Assembly: GCA_003640385.1 (NCBI GenBank)
Contig: RCAB01000080.1
Location: 124,001-188,000, forward strand
Reading direction: 5' to 3'
Origin: Setaria digitata
Lineage: Eukaryota > Nematoda > Chromadorea > Rhabditida > Setariidae
DNA: 64,000 nucleotides
How positions within the stretch are numbered: the stretch's first letter is position 1; every line of letters begins with the position of its first letter. Under the pieces are notes generated by a model that had not been told where the DNA came from, did not search any database, and saw only the letters and a list, made by a program, of their open reading frames with translations. Both the position numbers and the translations under genes were made by a program. Positions 1 to 12,997 of the stretch are shown piece after piece.

Positions 1-247
1 GTCTTACTGTTCGTTGTATTTTCGGATGAGTAAACTCGGAGAAGCATGATATTATTATATAAAGAATTACTGCATGCTGCGCTTTTGATGAGAATTCCGT
101 TGTACGTGCTTAACTATTTTCTTTTTCCAGGAACGACTGAAAAAATTATCGAACTTTTTACGTCTAGTCGTATATTTTTCCAATTTTCTTCTGTACTTCA
201 GCGATTTGTATTCCCAGGGACTTTTTACGCACTGAGTTTTTTTTCCA
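1..247. other. 5' flank of the SCP-like phosphatase gene
   Basis: AT-rich leader region. A CAG at 215-217 after a pyrimidine-rich stretch lies 30 nt before the first usable ATG and is a plausible spliced-leader trans-splice acceptor. The frame used by the gene has a TGA at 233-235, so coding cannot extend upstream without another exon. A 71-codon open frame at 46-261 looks like chance: it is hydrophobic and Phe-rich and matches nothing I know. Confidence 0.4.
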
Positions 248-3200
248 ATGAAAAAATCTGATGAATCGAATAATCGGCTACAAGAAGATTCTTCAGTAAC
301 AGTTCATGGCTTACGGCGCTTCAATAAGCGACAGGGGACAGTAGGATCAAATAGCAGTATCATTAGGAATTGTCAAGGGATTGAAACGCTTAATAGATCT
401 GGCAAAGTTCTAGATTCGTGGCATAGCGCAGAGAAGGATGAGGAGGCAACCTATTTTTGGAATTCTGACGATATGGGAAGAACAAAGAATAACAATTCCT
501 TTCTCAGGAGTATTATTTCAAACAATTATACCAGCGTAGCACAGGGCAACTGCATGAATTCAAGTGAGGCAAAGCACAGCTGTACGACTGGGCCAATTTC
601 ACAGCGAATGCAGAAAATTATTCCATGTGGCTATGCACCTAATCGCTTCCCGGTAACTGTTACTACTGTTCCCCGCGAATGCTGGCCAAAAACCTGTTGT
701 GCAAATCCATTCTATGCTTTTTCCGGCACGAACACTTTGCCATCGGCAAGAATTTCTTCCAGTTCTCCTTCCGCGATACAGCCGTTACCATCCACATCCA
801 GCTTTAATCCATTATCAGCCAGTGAACAGACTGTTTATTTAACATCTGACGATGGTTGTAAATCCCAAACGCTGCCAGTTGGATTGCTTCGTCGATTTGA
901 AAATGATGCCAGCGTTCGTGGTGTATTAGGAATGGAACGTGAAAAATTTAGCAAATTCCATTTGGGAAGTGAAATTTTCCACCGAAAATTATCTTTTTCG
1001 AAGCGTAATGGTGGCAGAGAATGCACCAGTGGTAATGGTAGACAGTTACATGAGGGAGCACTTGATAAGAAGAAAGAGGCTGTCGAGGACGTAAAAAAAA
1101 AGCGTGGCGCCTTCCTAATTTGGTCATCTGGGGACAAAGGTGATTCTTTTTTTTTTTGGACTATGCTGCTATCCTATGTTTTGTGAGTTTGAACTGCTTT
1201 TTAATTTGAAGAGAGCTTCATGCTTTTGAGACCCGAACTTACCTTCATTTTATACATGAAATGCTGAGACGTTAATGTCACACGAAAATAATATAAGCAC
1301 CATCATAGCGAAAAGGTGCAGTTGTATGCATCTGACACCCTGATCAGTTACACAGGTACTTGGGTTGCGCTTTCCTTTTCGGAAAAAAAAAGGAAGAATA
1401 TGCTTCCCGAAATGCTTTTCATGTGTCTTATACTTCATTTAAATAAGTCATTCATTGTTCAATTTGAAATTGAGAGCACTTAAATTCGTCCTGAACTGGT
1501 CCTGAACTGTGTAGGTAACTGAATTCCCACATTATGCCTTTAAAGAGAATGTTGTTATAGCGTGAAATTTTGGACATAAATGGTTTTAGTGGTTTTTTTT
1601 AAAGTAGATGCAGCTGTCTTACGTGTTTAGTTGTGATTCTGTGAAGATTTTATCTTCAACTGAACGGTTAATTGTTGGGATTTAGATTTGAGAGCAGGAA
1701 CAGTTACTTGATGCTTCGGATCTGGTTGTGTTTTCATCCAAAGAACAGTGAGACTTACACTGCAGACTGGCTCAACTGAACAAGGTTGAGGTCTGACTGA
1801 GTGCTGTTCGAATTTGACGGATTAATGTCCATATTTCCTCCTTCAGTGATTTATTTATGCTTTCTAACTTTTAACCTTTCCATCTTTTAATCTACGGTTT
1901 AATTCAGATTTTTCTCTTCGAAAATTAAAAACTGTAGTCATTAACAGAAACAAGTTTGAGTGGCATGTTTCATAAATAAATGAGAGAAAAGTAGTCGTGA
2001 TGTCAAATTCTTTCATTGTGAACGGTACCCGTGATAGTTATTGTGATTTTGAAATTCAGATCTGTAGAAGTGTCAGTCATTCTTAGTTTTTCTTTTTTTT
2101 TTTCCTTTTAAATAAACTTACAGAATTTCATTTCGACATTAGAAAAGTAGATTTTTTGCATTTCAAAGTCTCTTAAACTTCCTTTAATCTTGTCGAAACA
2201 TTTTAGGAATAAAAAATGTCCGAAACAAATCATCGAAAGGTGCTTCATCACATGAAAAACCACGCATGCCTAAATTTCTTCAATCATTTTGTTGCTGCAT
2301 ACGACCGGAAGCTACTATTAAAGGTTTGTTTTTAATATTTTTGTTGGTAATTTTGATAATATTTGAATACGTGAGTTATAGGTCATCTTTTATTAAAAAT
2401 TTCAAATCCGTTTATTCTTAATCTTAGTGCATACTCGCGGCTGTAGTTGCTGGTGAAAGTTTTTCTGTGACTAACATATTTAATGAGTGTGAAATGCTTG
2501 CTTCCGTCTCTTTTGGTATACAGTGACGTATACATCCTTCATAGGTTTTAATATTCAGCTTCTTTTTTTTGTAGCAAAACGACGAACACTTCATCCAGCC
2601 CCATCGACTTCAACTCCGCAATCTTTGATTACTCAGGTAACAAAAAATCCACAAAACGGGACAAATTTGAACGGAACAAGTGTTAGTGTGAATGATTCCT
2701 ATTCAGCTAATGATTATGATGGTACCGGAGAATACGTTCCTATAGTTAGTTCTCTTTTTTTTTAATGTTTAAACTACATATAATTACTAGATTATATGGT
2801 TAATTGGTGTAGCGAAAAACTCAAACCGAAGAACTGGTGGATCTATAAAAAGAATTTCAGGGTTGTACAGCTACTGATCTTTTTTGGGATTAGCTTCCTT
2901 AAAGTCAGGTTATAGATCGGAATTTCCTTTTATTACCAGTGTGACCAAATTGAAATAAATCGCTCATATTCACACAGTAGAAATTTGTCGTGGAATATGA
3001 TATTCTATATGTTGATTGTTGATTTATGAAGAGGAGGATTTCTTTCCATTGACGATTAGCAGTTACAGTTTTGATTCATGTTGTGCCTAACTTTTTTTTT
3101 TTTTTAATTAAAGCTAATGTGTTATCGGTACACATGATTACTTCCAAACATGTATCCACTTCGGTACTCAACAACGTTTTAAGAAAAGCAAATTGTATAG

Positions 3201-6200
3201 AAGCTGGTTTTTGCAGTAATGTGGGTAGACAGCATTTCTTGTTTAAATAGGGTTCGAGAATTAAGTAAAATGTTCACCTCTGTACCTCCTTTATATGACT
3301 GAGCTAAGTGTACTTGCATAGTGTATCTTCGTGCTCGTGTAATATAGATATTCATTATTGCCTTTCGGTTCAACTACTTTTTGAAGAAAGTTCTACTTAT
3401 CTTAATAATGCGGTTTTACAATTTAGTTGGTCTTATGGTATGCAGTATTAATCAGGAATGCGAACTAGATCATCCCAACTTTGAAAAATTTTAACTCCAT
3501 AGCTTCTCATCTCTTTTTTCTAAACTGTTATCAATGATTATTTGTTATGATACGCTAGATGATCAAAAAAAAAGAAAGTATTGGGACATTTTCTTGGTAG
3601 CATTATTTGTGATGATCACTATTTTGATGAATTGGTTAAAAATTGCTTTTCAATTGTGGTTTAGAATTTTGGATTTACTATAAATTTCTCCCAGTTGAGG
3701 TTTCATCAGATTTCTCACTTCAAATCTCTTTCGGGAAAAGGGGAATACATTTTCATTTTTGGTGCGTTTCTCTAATTGCTTCTCATCTCCATTTATTAAT
3801 TGTGCAATTGTTAATTGAAATAATAGTTTAAAGACTTGCTGTAAATTTCTCTTTGAAAGGTAACGCCAAAAAACTTAATGATTCATGAAGGGAAAAGTTC
3901 TTTTTTGAATTTTGGCCCTTGGATTCTTTATATATTTATCATTTTGCAAGCTGTTTTAATCAGTGAATGTTTGCTGATGAGTGGAAAATTGTTTTAGTTA
4001 ATTGTTAGATAAGTTAGTGGACACATCTGTGGAATCTGGTGCGATCGAAATTCTATTTGCTAGGTTTTAATTACTGGAAGAAGTAGTAAGTTTTGTAATA
4101 CTGGAGAAGTAAAATGGCACTAACTTATTTTTGTCCTGTGCGTTGATTTATTAAATATTTGAGTTGTTTATATATAGAACAACTTTGCTTATTTTCTCAG
4201 TTATTAGCTTAGTTCATTACCGTTCGAAAAAAAAAGGAATGAATTGTCAAGAATGTGTGTTTCTTGAATTCTGGAGTTGGTTGAGACAAGTCGTGTTAGG
4301 ACCTTTGAAATTCACCATTAGTTTTTTTAGATTAAAAGCAAGTTTTGGAGTTTTTCTTACCATTTCCTGAAATTTTTGAAAAATTGGAGCTAGTTTCGGA
4401 TTAAGGGTGAACTAGAGACTGATAAGATGAAGTTTCTTATTTATATCATCAGTTTTTTTTGGAGTCAGTTATTCACGTGCAGAAGCTTCACTGGAGGAAT
4501 GAATGGATTTAACTTTCGATGAGAACACAAATGTTTCTGAATGTTCATGGGACACACTTTGTGTGTTTCTTTGCTACGAATAAGTTAAATTGAGTGGTCT
4601 CTGATACCTGGAGATAACGAAACTCGAGATCAGTCATCCCCAATTCATTAACAGATAATCTCGAATTCGATTTTCCAAAATATTTATCAGTTCTAGTGTA
4701 ATAAGGAATTCGAGATATCATCCAATTTTGAAATTTTTTCTTCGTACATCTTGTGCCAGAGCTTTTATATTTCTTTTTCTTACGTCATTGTCATTTGGTC
4801 TGGTAAATCTAGGCGTTCTAAGTAGAATTTTAGGCTGTTCATTCTACTTTATTTTCATTCAGTTGTGTGCTACATGGAGGGAAGAAAACTTACTATCGTT
4901 TGGAGTGCAACTAAATTCATTCCTTTTGAACAAAATTTCGAATTTTTGGTGAGTGAAAACGTTTTTTTATAGTTTTTGATTCTTTTACTTTCGAGCTATT
5001 GTTTTGTTTTCCCTATCACCCCTTCCGGAAAAAGCTTCACTTAATACATTATCAAAGTTTAAAATTGTTCGATTTGCTTAATTTTGGTTGGTTGTAGCGC
5101 GACAATACCTTGTCTTGCATATTAATTTCCTTAATAAATCATTCTTCATTATGCTCTTATTTGTTCTCTGTGATTGCTGAGTATGTGGTATGGTCAAATT
5201 GGATGACTTAGTCATCCATAAAATATGTGAAGAGAAAATTGAAATTTTTATGCACTGTTATTTGTCTTATAAAGTGTGAATGAACTTATGGATATAGTCG
5301 ACCATTATCATCACTATTTTTTTGTCGTTTAGGGTAAATTTAGAAGACCTTTATTCCGTCAGTTCGAGAAAAAGCAGAAGTTTCAATTTGTCACGTAGTT
5401 GTTATTCACTTAGTTTTCGTCTTATTTCATCTTTTTACAGTGCTCCTCCATTAATTTAAATATAAATGGTGCGAAAAATGAGAGTATGCAAAACGAAAAG
5501 TTGGAGAAGTTTAGTTAATATACTGTTATTTCCTAGATCGAAACCGTTTAATTTTTCATTATTCAAAAAGTATTAGAATGTTATTGAATATGTGAATGAT
5601 ATGGAGTTCGAAATTACTAGTGTAAAAATAGAGATGCTTTGCGAGTCAGTTTTTTAAGCTGTTTAAGTTTTAGTCCATAGCTTCTGATAACTTGATATAT
5701 AAGATTTCAGTGATAATACATTTTTAGCGGGTAATTTTCCACCCTGAAGCTAAAATGTAGTGTGGAAGTATATTGTAAATGCAGCTTATGGGTTTTTAAA
5801 TTGGTGACATCTATTAAGGCAGTGTGAATATATTTGATCATATAACATAGCTATGTTGATATTGAAAGTGGACTGGACGCAGAGTTGGGTGTAGGTCATT
5901 TAATATGAAACAGGGGAGATGGGCTGTAAAGGTGACCTGCCGGATGAGAAATCAAGTTTAGAGAAATAAATTCTCTTCATAATAATGTTGCCTTAATGTA
6001 GCTTTTTTGTTACACTAATGTAAGCTTTTATGACATTGAAGCAGTCTTCTAAATATTTCATAGGAACCAGAAAGAGTAATTAATATATTGTTATTTTGAT
6101 GAGGGAGGTGGTTTAAAAAAAGAAGATTTCAGCAACCATCCGACAAATTATTGCTACCCCCGGTTCGTCCGTGTGATGGAGGTAAAAAGTGCCTTATTAT

Positions 6201-7849
6201 TGATCTGGATGAAACATTGGTGCATTCTTCGTTCAAAGTAACTTTTAACACAATCAGATAAGAAATTCAACCTTTGGGTAACTAATTCTAGATTGATTAT
6301 AACCAATAAATTGAGTAACAACCTCTTTCTGCGGTAAGCTAGGTTTGGTTCCTTACAGAATTGTAAAGTTCGGTGTCTTCCAGCTCGTGTCTTTAAGTGG
6401 GTGTTTGTTATATTTCAATATTAGGAATGTAAAATTCTTTCTGCTTCATATAATTCATTTTTTCAAGATAATTGTACTTCAGCCGGTGAAGAATCCGGAC
6501 TTTATAATACCGGTTGAAATCGATAACGTGATTCATCAGGTTTATGTGTTGAAACGGCCTTATGTGGACGAATTTTTGGAAAGGATAGGTGACAAGTTTG
6601 AATGTGTATTATTCACGGCCAGTCTTGCTAAAGTACTTTTTTTTAGAATAACAATTATATCAGATTATGAAGAAAACGCACATTACCATCTAAAAAAAAA
6701 GAAAAAAAAAACAAAACAAAAAAGACATTTTAGGACTTGAATAGTTCTGAAAACCATGTCAAGTGTTGGATTTTCTTGAATATAAAATGAGGAGAGAAGA
6801 CGTATTGTTACCGAGTATTTTTATTTGCAAACATTTAACATTCGGTTGAAATAGTCTTACTGGATGTGTTATGGATTAAAAAGACGGAAGGAAGTTTATT
6901 TTTCATTGAGCGAAAGCAGTATCATTAATGAATGACAAGGATTATAGTCGAGTCAGCCCTTAAAACAATATTTAAAGTTTCTATTGGATTTCAGTATGCC
7001 GATCCAGTTGCTGATTTCTTGGATAAACGAGGCGTGTTTCGAGCTCGATTATTTCGAGAATCTTGTGTTTTTCATAAAGGCAATTATGTCAAGGTTCGCT
7101 TCGTTTAATTCAATTTAATTGTTAATTAATGGTAGTTATTCTGAGTCTGTGTGATTATGCACTGCAAAAATATGAATGGAGTTTGAAGCACGTAGAAGTT
7201 TGTCGTCTTATCATAAATTCAGAAGAAACCCTTTCTGCTGTCTAACTTAATCTCGCTGTTGGTTCCTTTTAATCTTAGGAAGTCTTTATTAAGGATCGGT
7301 TTTTTCCGTCTCCCATTTTTTTCAGTCATAAATTTTCAGGATTTGACAAGGCTCGGACGTGACTTGAAGAAAGTGATCATTGTAGATAATTCACCAGCTA
7401 GTTACGCTTTTCATCCTGATAATGCAGTATGTCACTTTTTTGATGCTTTTCTTTCATCATGTATTTGTTAGGAAAACTGAAATACCCGTCCAATTTTTTC
7501 CACTGACCTCGCAGTATAAATTTATAAAGGCAACATTAGATAAAGTTTGGCACAGTTTATAGTGTATTGTACTTTTCATTGTTTCGTCATATATGTTCCA
7601 CGAAGTAATGGATAGAGCAAGAGCACCGTAGTGATCATCACTTTATTCAATTTCCAATATCATGAAGTATTCCAGATTCCGGTGCAGACGTGGTTTGATG
7701 ATGCGAATGATGTTGAATTACTGGATATAATTCCAGTTCTAGAACAACTTGCTGAGGTGGATAGTATTTACACGGTATTAAGAAACAGTAACGATGATAT
7801 GCGGCGAAATATTTTGTCAGAACAGAATGAAACCAGTAGGTCATCCTGA
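248..7849 (+). CDS. scpl-1: CTD small phosphatase (SCP/CTDSP family), long N-terminal form
   Basis: Phosphatase predicted to dephosphorylate serine in the RNA polymerase II C-terminal repeat; HAD superfamily. Proposed exons: 248-1139, 2207-2323, 2575-2744, 6133-6237, 6483-6632, 6995-7093, 7340-7426, 7676-7849. All junction phases agree, giving 597 aa. Residues 1-297 are a low-complexity Ser-rich exon with no domain I recognise. Exon 2 encodes SFCCCIRP, matching the Cys-rich palmitoylation-type motif of vertebrate CTDSP proteins. The catalytic domain begins near residue 394; the DLDET nucleophile motif supplies D417 and D419, followed by [34 protein letters not shown] and [14 protein letters not shown], all near-identical to the family. 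Vertebrate SCPs are about 260-280 aa, so the N-terminus is unusually long; start at 248 is the first ATG after an in-frame TGA. Family certain, the symbol is by analogy with C. elegans, N-terminal exon less certain. Confidence 0.9.
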
Positions 7850-10800
7850 AATGCTGTGTTATCTGATAAATCAGTTCTCGATTTATTTGGATGTTTTCAA
7901 AGCGAATGTAATTTATATGTTTATGTAACTAAAATCCGATTATTATCAGTGGAGCACTTTAATGTCGTAGGTTGCGAGCAAAGATAAGATATGAGGGATT
8001 TTAAGTCCAGGAATTTTGCCTAGAAAAGAAATTGAAGTTATCTGGTATGGTGATGTTCGGCAGAAATTTTCTTATAGAGTTAATTTGTTATAACTATCAC
8101 TACAATTACAATTTTTTTCGACTTGGCGTTTTGGCTTTGATTTTCTTGGCTGCCATTAATAATTCACTCCAAATTTTTTCAATTGTTTTGTTCCTTTTTT
8201 ACTAGCAAAATGTTTGCTCGCATTGTGATCCAACTTTTCAGATTGCCTTAACTGTGCACACTTATTTAGTGTTCCTTGTTGTTCCCTTTCTTTTACGTTT
8301 TAGAAAGTTTCCTTTTTTTGCTTTTTAGTTGATTATTGGTTTTAGTCTAGCTTTTTATAGAATTCTTATCCTGTTGTTTACATCTGTTTTCCTTGGCCTC
8401 TCTTTAGAAATTATCTTTACCAGGTTCATGCTTTTGAAATAATTTGAATTCATCTCTGTTCAAATATGGAATTGTTTTTATTCTCTTTCATGTTCCTCCG
8501 TTGCTTTAGTTCAAGATTTTAGAAATTAAGACTGTCTCATCTTACTGAGTATCATTTAGTCTTTTATCGCGAAAGAGGTAACGATTGTGTAGTTCTGTCT
8601 TCAGTTCAGCAAGATAAGCTTATTCTAGACAATTAAACCCTTAGTGGAAAAAGAAGTACAGAAAATACGTTCTCTCTTACTGTATTGTGCACCATTGGTA
8701 AGTCACTGTTGATAATTTTATCGAACAAAATCACCTTTTATTTTCTAGCTAATTCATATCATTTCTCAATTACTGTGCCTTCTTATCCGATTTAGTTTTA
8801 CGTTTTCATTAGCTGGAAAATCGAGTTTCTTCACTTGCTCATTTTTTTTTTTTTTTTTTACGATGAAAGGATTTTGTTAGTGATAAAGATGATCGGAGTA
8901 GATTTGAATTATTATACATTGAATGTGAAGCTTGAAGCTCGCTTTGGTTTGGCTAGTTATTTAGTACTCATCATTTTAGCGAATTATTAATGATGAGTTG
9001 AATAACTGACTGGTTATTATTTTTTCTTTTTTTATGAAATGAAATTATAATGCAGAATAGGAGAGAGGCTAATACTATGATTCAGTCGATCATTGGAACA
9101 TTTGTAGAAGAAAGGTGAAAGATACAAATGAATGATAATGAAGAGTTAAGAAATCGCAGTTATTATTATGGATGTGCCTTTTGAAATGTTGCTTTTGTTT
9201 TTGTTTTTGCGATGGCTGTAGAGTTCTTGGATTTTCTGTCTGGATCGATAAAGCTGGTTCATTTTTATGTAAAATGTAACATGACCTCAAATTTTTACTG
9301 TTGGGTTAACGGTGACCTATTTGCACATTAGAGTAACAGGCCAAATGATTTTACGATTATTATGATATCATGCACTCAGATGCAACTCGACTACAAAACT
9401 GATATAATAAACATAAAGTTTTGATTGAGCACTCGTTAGTAGTTTAATCGGACGACGCGAATTTCACGAACTGAGATTTTTCATGGTTCTTTTTCGAGGT
9501 TTAGTTAACAATGGGTCGCACATAAAAAAAATAGGCGTACTTCGGACTAACTTTTGGTACAATTGACGGAGAATGCCTTTTTCCCCCGTTATTTATAGTT
9601 TTTTTATTCCGTAAACAACCAAGGTTATGGTCGCTGTATTTGTTGCCGTGGATGCATGCACTTGAAGACCTTGAAGGGAAAGTCAATTTTCATAAAAGTT
9701 TTTTTCCTGAAGATTTTGAAATTCCGAGAACAGTTCTCCGAAGACTTTTTTTTGCGGTTGAAAGCGGAATAGTGTTTAATTTCTTTAAAGGTATATCGAT
9801 TCTCTGAAATATTTTAATTTTCCAAAAAAATACATTATTCATTAGTTTGGGAACAGTGATATCATCGCCAGACTGCTTACTGTTCTGTTCCAGCAGCTGC
9901 TTGCTATACGTCTTGCTTTACTCGCGATGTTAATGGCAGACTGTGTAATGGACAAGAAGGTGCGGCATTTCCTGCGGAGCATTTATTTTTTTTAGAATTG
10001 TTGGGTGTTAACTTCTAACCTGCTCGACAATTAATTATGGAAGCCTCCGTAGACGTTACCCTTTCATCAAGCCATCATTTGCATCACGAATCGTGAGGGA
10101 TTGTACCCTTTCTCAGTTTGTTGTTGCGAACTGATCCGAATGAGAAACTGAACTGGACGGAACTGTCCACCCGATATATTACTGTTTATTACATTATCAC
10201 CACAGTCGTTATATGATGGTTGCAAACGATAAATATCTGTAAAAAGTTCCAGATCGCATGAAGTTGCAACAGGTTCCTCGTTATCCCCTACAAAAAGATT
10301 TCTTGTTTATAATGCATTTTTGAAACAAATGAATGATGGCGATGTCTGTCTGATGAAGCAATTGTTTGCGTCCCAACTCCTTTGCCATTAAGAATAACAA
10401 ATAGTTCTTAACAGTCGCAGAACGTATATTATATGAGCCTGTGGAACATATGGAACAAGCAAATACTTGACTAAGTTGAGCTATTCATTCAGTCCGCTTC
10501 TCGAGACATATATCCTGAATGTCGATAGGAGAGATCGCTGATGTAAAGATGGGGACATGCCAAGCTAACAGTGTGAAGAAAATCTTACTGCTACATGAGC
10601 GAGGTTTTTGGTATCACTTCTGCACTTAACTTGGCCTGCATATACATAGCCGTAACACGGGGATCAAGGCACCGATTAAAGATTTCTCTACGAACGTAAC
10701 GAATATCACCTGTATCTTCCGTACTCCAGATTACGTTAATGAATTTCCAGAATCCACTTGAAATTGCGTCACACAATTATATTTCCTCAAAACTATCATC

Positions 10801-12263
10801 TCACTATGCATTCTTTTTCTGATTTGTTGTACTGATCTATGTGTAGTTCTCAGATCTTTGCAGGAAACTTCAAATTATGCTGATCAAGAAAGAGAAAGAC
10901 CCATTTAAAGACGTTCAGTATTACCAGTTAGTTTGTTTCAACATTGAACTTTTTGCGTTGAGCAAATAAGCAATCCTTCAACGGTTTCATTAGTGTCACA
11001 GATAACTAACTAGACGACTCCACCAAATAACAATTTATTTCCTAAGAGAATAAATAAGTATGTCCTGCCTTTTTTATATTGTATTGATCTGATCACACTC
11101 TAGTAGTTTCTTATGATCGTATCAATTAATGTTATGAACTTTCATATATTTTTATAATTTCAGATCTATTTTACCTGAAAACTACCATATGTTTCTTTAT
11201 TTTTCTTGAAATAAGAAAATTTCCTAGAAGATCGGTCAGAATTTTTTTCAGTTCCGAACAAATTTCGAACAATTCCTAGATTCGCCATTTTCTCATCAAA
11301 AAAGAGAAAAAAGGAAGCAGTACTGCGCAAAAACTGTTGAAAAGTAATGAATTAATCACATGTAATCATTAGGAATGCATGTTTTAAAATTTCAGTTGCA
11401 AAAAGAAGAGCTCAAAGTCATGAAAACTTATCATTACCGATAGAACCGAGATAAACTTTTTGAGGTCCTAGTATTTTAAATGAACGAAAGTGAACCTTTA
11501 GGCTTGAGTTTATAATTCTACTGTATCTCTGATAACTATAAATATAACCTTCCATGAGCTTAAAAAGTTTAAAAAAAACCCTTCCTATGAAAGTAGATAC
11601 AAGAGAATCAATGAAACTATATATGAAAAGAGGTGAAGTCAGACTAAGGCCATGATATTTTTAAGCAAATAATTAATATATTCATTATGTACATTCATTC
11701 TATGACTTGTCGCTAGTGGATGAATGAACTGGACAGCGAGAAAATTAAAATAGAATAAACTTCCCAACAAAAAATAATCACCGAGAATGCAAAAAAAAAA
11801 AAACACCAGCGAAATGAATTCTGCATATTTCTGCGAACTATTATAATTCAAGTTTTTAATGTACAAATTTACCAGCCAAGGTAATTTATTATTTTGAAAG
11901 TCAAGCAGGTAGTTATGGGAAGCAGTAAACCAGCCCCTAATTCTTCATCAAATTTTTAATTTTTTTTTTTCCAATTTGCATTCTCTGTACCGATTTCGTG
12001 CCTATAAAAATGCTCATTTCTGAAAACAGAATGCACCAACTTTCACTGGAAATTTCCTTAATAATTTTCAGTCTTTCTGTAAGTTCTCGTCCCAAATGTT
12101 TGGTTTAGCTTCCTGCTAAGGTAAAATTCTCACAACAAATTTGACTGAAAATTTTTTCCAAATTGTCACTCAATGAAAGTTGCTATGGAAGAAAAGTGTT
12201 AGACATTCTTGTTGGGTGAGTATGACTGAGTCAAGTATATTTACTACCATAAAAACGTAATTT
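7850..12263. other. intergenic, 4.4 kb
   Basis: Mostly AT-rich without confident genes. Two GC-richer patches, about 9840-9965 and 10570-10920, hold coding-like frames treated under findings. A T-run is at 8845-8860. No clean AATAAA was found close after the phosphatase stop. Confidence 0.5.
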
Positions 12264-12266
12264 CAG
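12264..12266 (+). promoter_or_regulatory. probable trans-splice acceptor
   Basis: A TTTCAG acceptor ends 9 nt before the ATG of the Gly-rich protein gene, with no exon recognised upstream. This spacing is typical of spliced-leader addition in nematodes. Confidence 0.5.
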
Positions 12267-12275
12267 GAAACAGGT

Positions 12276-12821
12276 ATGACTTCTAGAGGCACCGCAAGTG
12301 GGACATTGCTGCTGATTGCAGTGACAGTAGCAATGGTCGACGCAATCCCTTCCGGATACGCTCGACCTTCGATGATTGCAAAAGAAGGTAATGGTGGTCG
12401 TGGATATAACGGTGCCAGAAGGCCAGACGCTGGTGGAGCTCGTGCGACAGAAGTCAGTAGTTCAGGCTACGATGGAGCAGCTCCTTCAGGAGGAGGATTT
12501 GATCAAGATATTAGAGGTGGTGGAATGGAAGGCGGCAGTGAATCATACGGTTCTAAGGGAGGTAATTCTTTGCACCTATATTTGAAGGAACTTTTTGAAT
12601 AATAACTCGAGGAATTTCCCGAAAGTATTGCGTGGAACAGTATTTCAAACCTCCAATTCTTTTTAAAAATACTCAGTTTCATTCAACAATATATCAAACT
12701 CCACCAAAACTTTTTTTCAGCTATGATGCCAGTCGAGTCTCCTCCATCAAATGGTAAAGGTTACGGAGGGAATGGATGGAATGGCGCTAGAGCCTCATAC
12801 GCGCGTCCAAGCTATATCTAG
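12276..12821 (+). CDS. small secreted Gly-rich protein, two exons
   Basis: Exons 12276-12561 and 12721-12821 join in phase (split GCT codon) to give 128 aa. Residues 1-23 form a clear signal peptide (hydrophobic TLLLIAVTVAMV, likely cleavage after VDA). The mature part is rich in Gly, Ser, Ala and Tyr, with no cysteine. Two short motifs recur in opposite order at the two ends: YARPS then GYNGAR near the N-terminus, and GWNGAR then YARPS at the C-terminus, where the protein ends YARPSYI. No transmembrane segment. Composition suggests an extracellular structural or cuticle/matrix-associated protein, but I recognise no family; that role is inference. It converges on the SON homologue. Confidence 0.75.
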
Positions 12822-12981
12822 GAACACTGTCACTTCTTCTTGATAAGTTAATCATTCAATGTTTACTTGTTCGAACTTTCTCAGTCCCAACAAATTCTAT
12901 CATTTCCATCTTCTTACATGAAATTTTTTCGTGAACAAATAATGCTTCTCTCTGTATGCCTTACTGTTCTGAGAAAAATAA

Positions 12982-12997
12982 TTTTATTGCAATAAAA
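12982..12997. promoter_or_regulatory. palindromic poly(A) signal shared by convergent genes
   Basis: The 16-nt sequence TTTTATTGCAATAAAA is a perfect inverted repeat, so it presents AATAAA on both strands. It lies about 170 nt after the stop of the Gly-rich gene (plus) and about 335 nt after the stop of the SON homologue (minus). No other good hexamer was seen closer to the SON stop. Confidence 0.6.

Noticed and set aside
46..261. 71-codon frame at the left edge
   Set aside because: Hydrophobic, Phe-rich, no homology, overlaps the 5' flank of the phosphatase gene.
835..1137. 100-codon minus-strand frame opposite phosphatase exon 1
   Set aside because: Shadow of the plus-strand exon, whose phase links to the catalytic exons.
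10570..10920. Wolbachia-to-nucleus insertion
   Set aside because: Filarial genomes carry such inserts, but I recognise no bacterial protein or gene order here.
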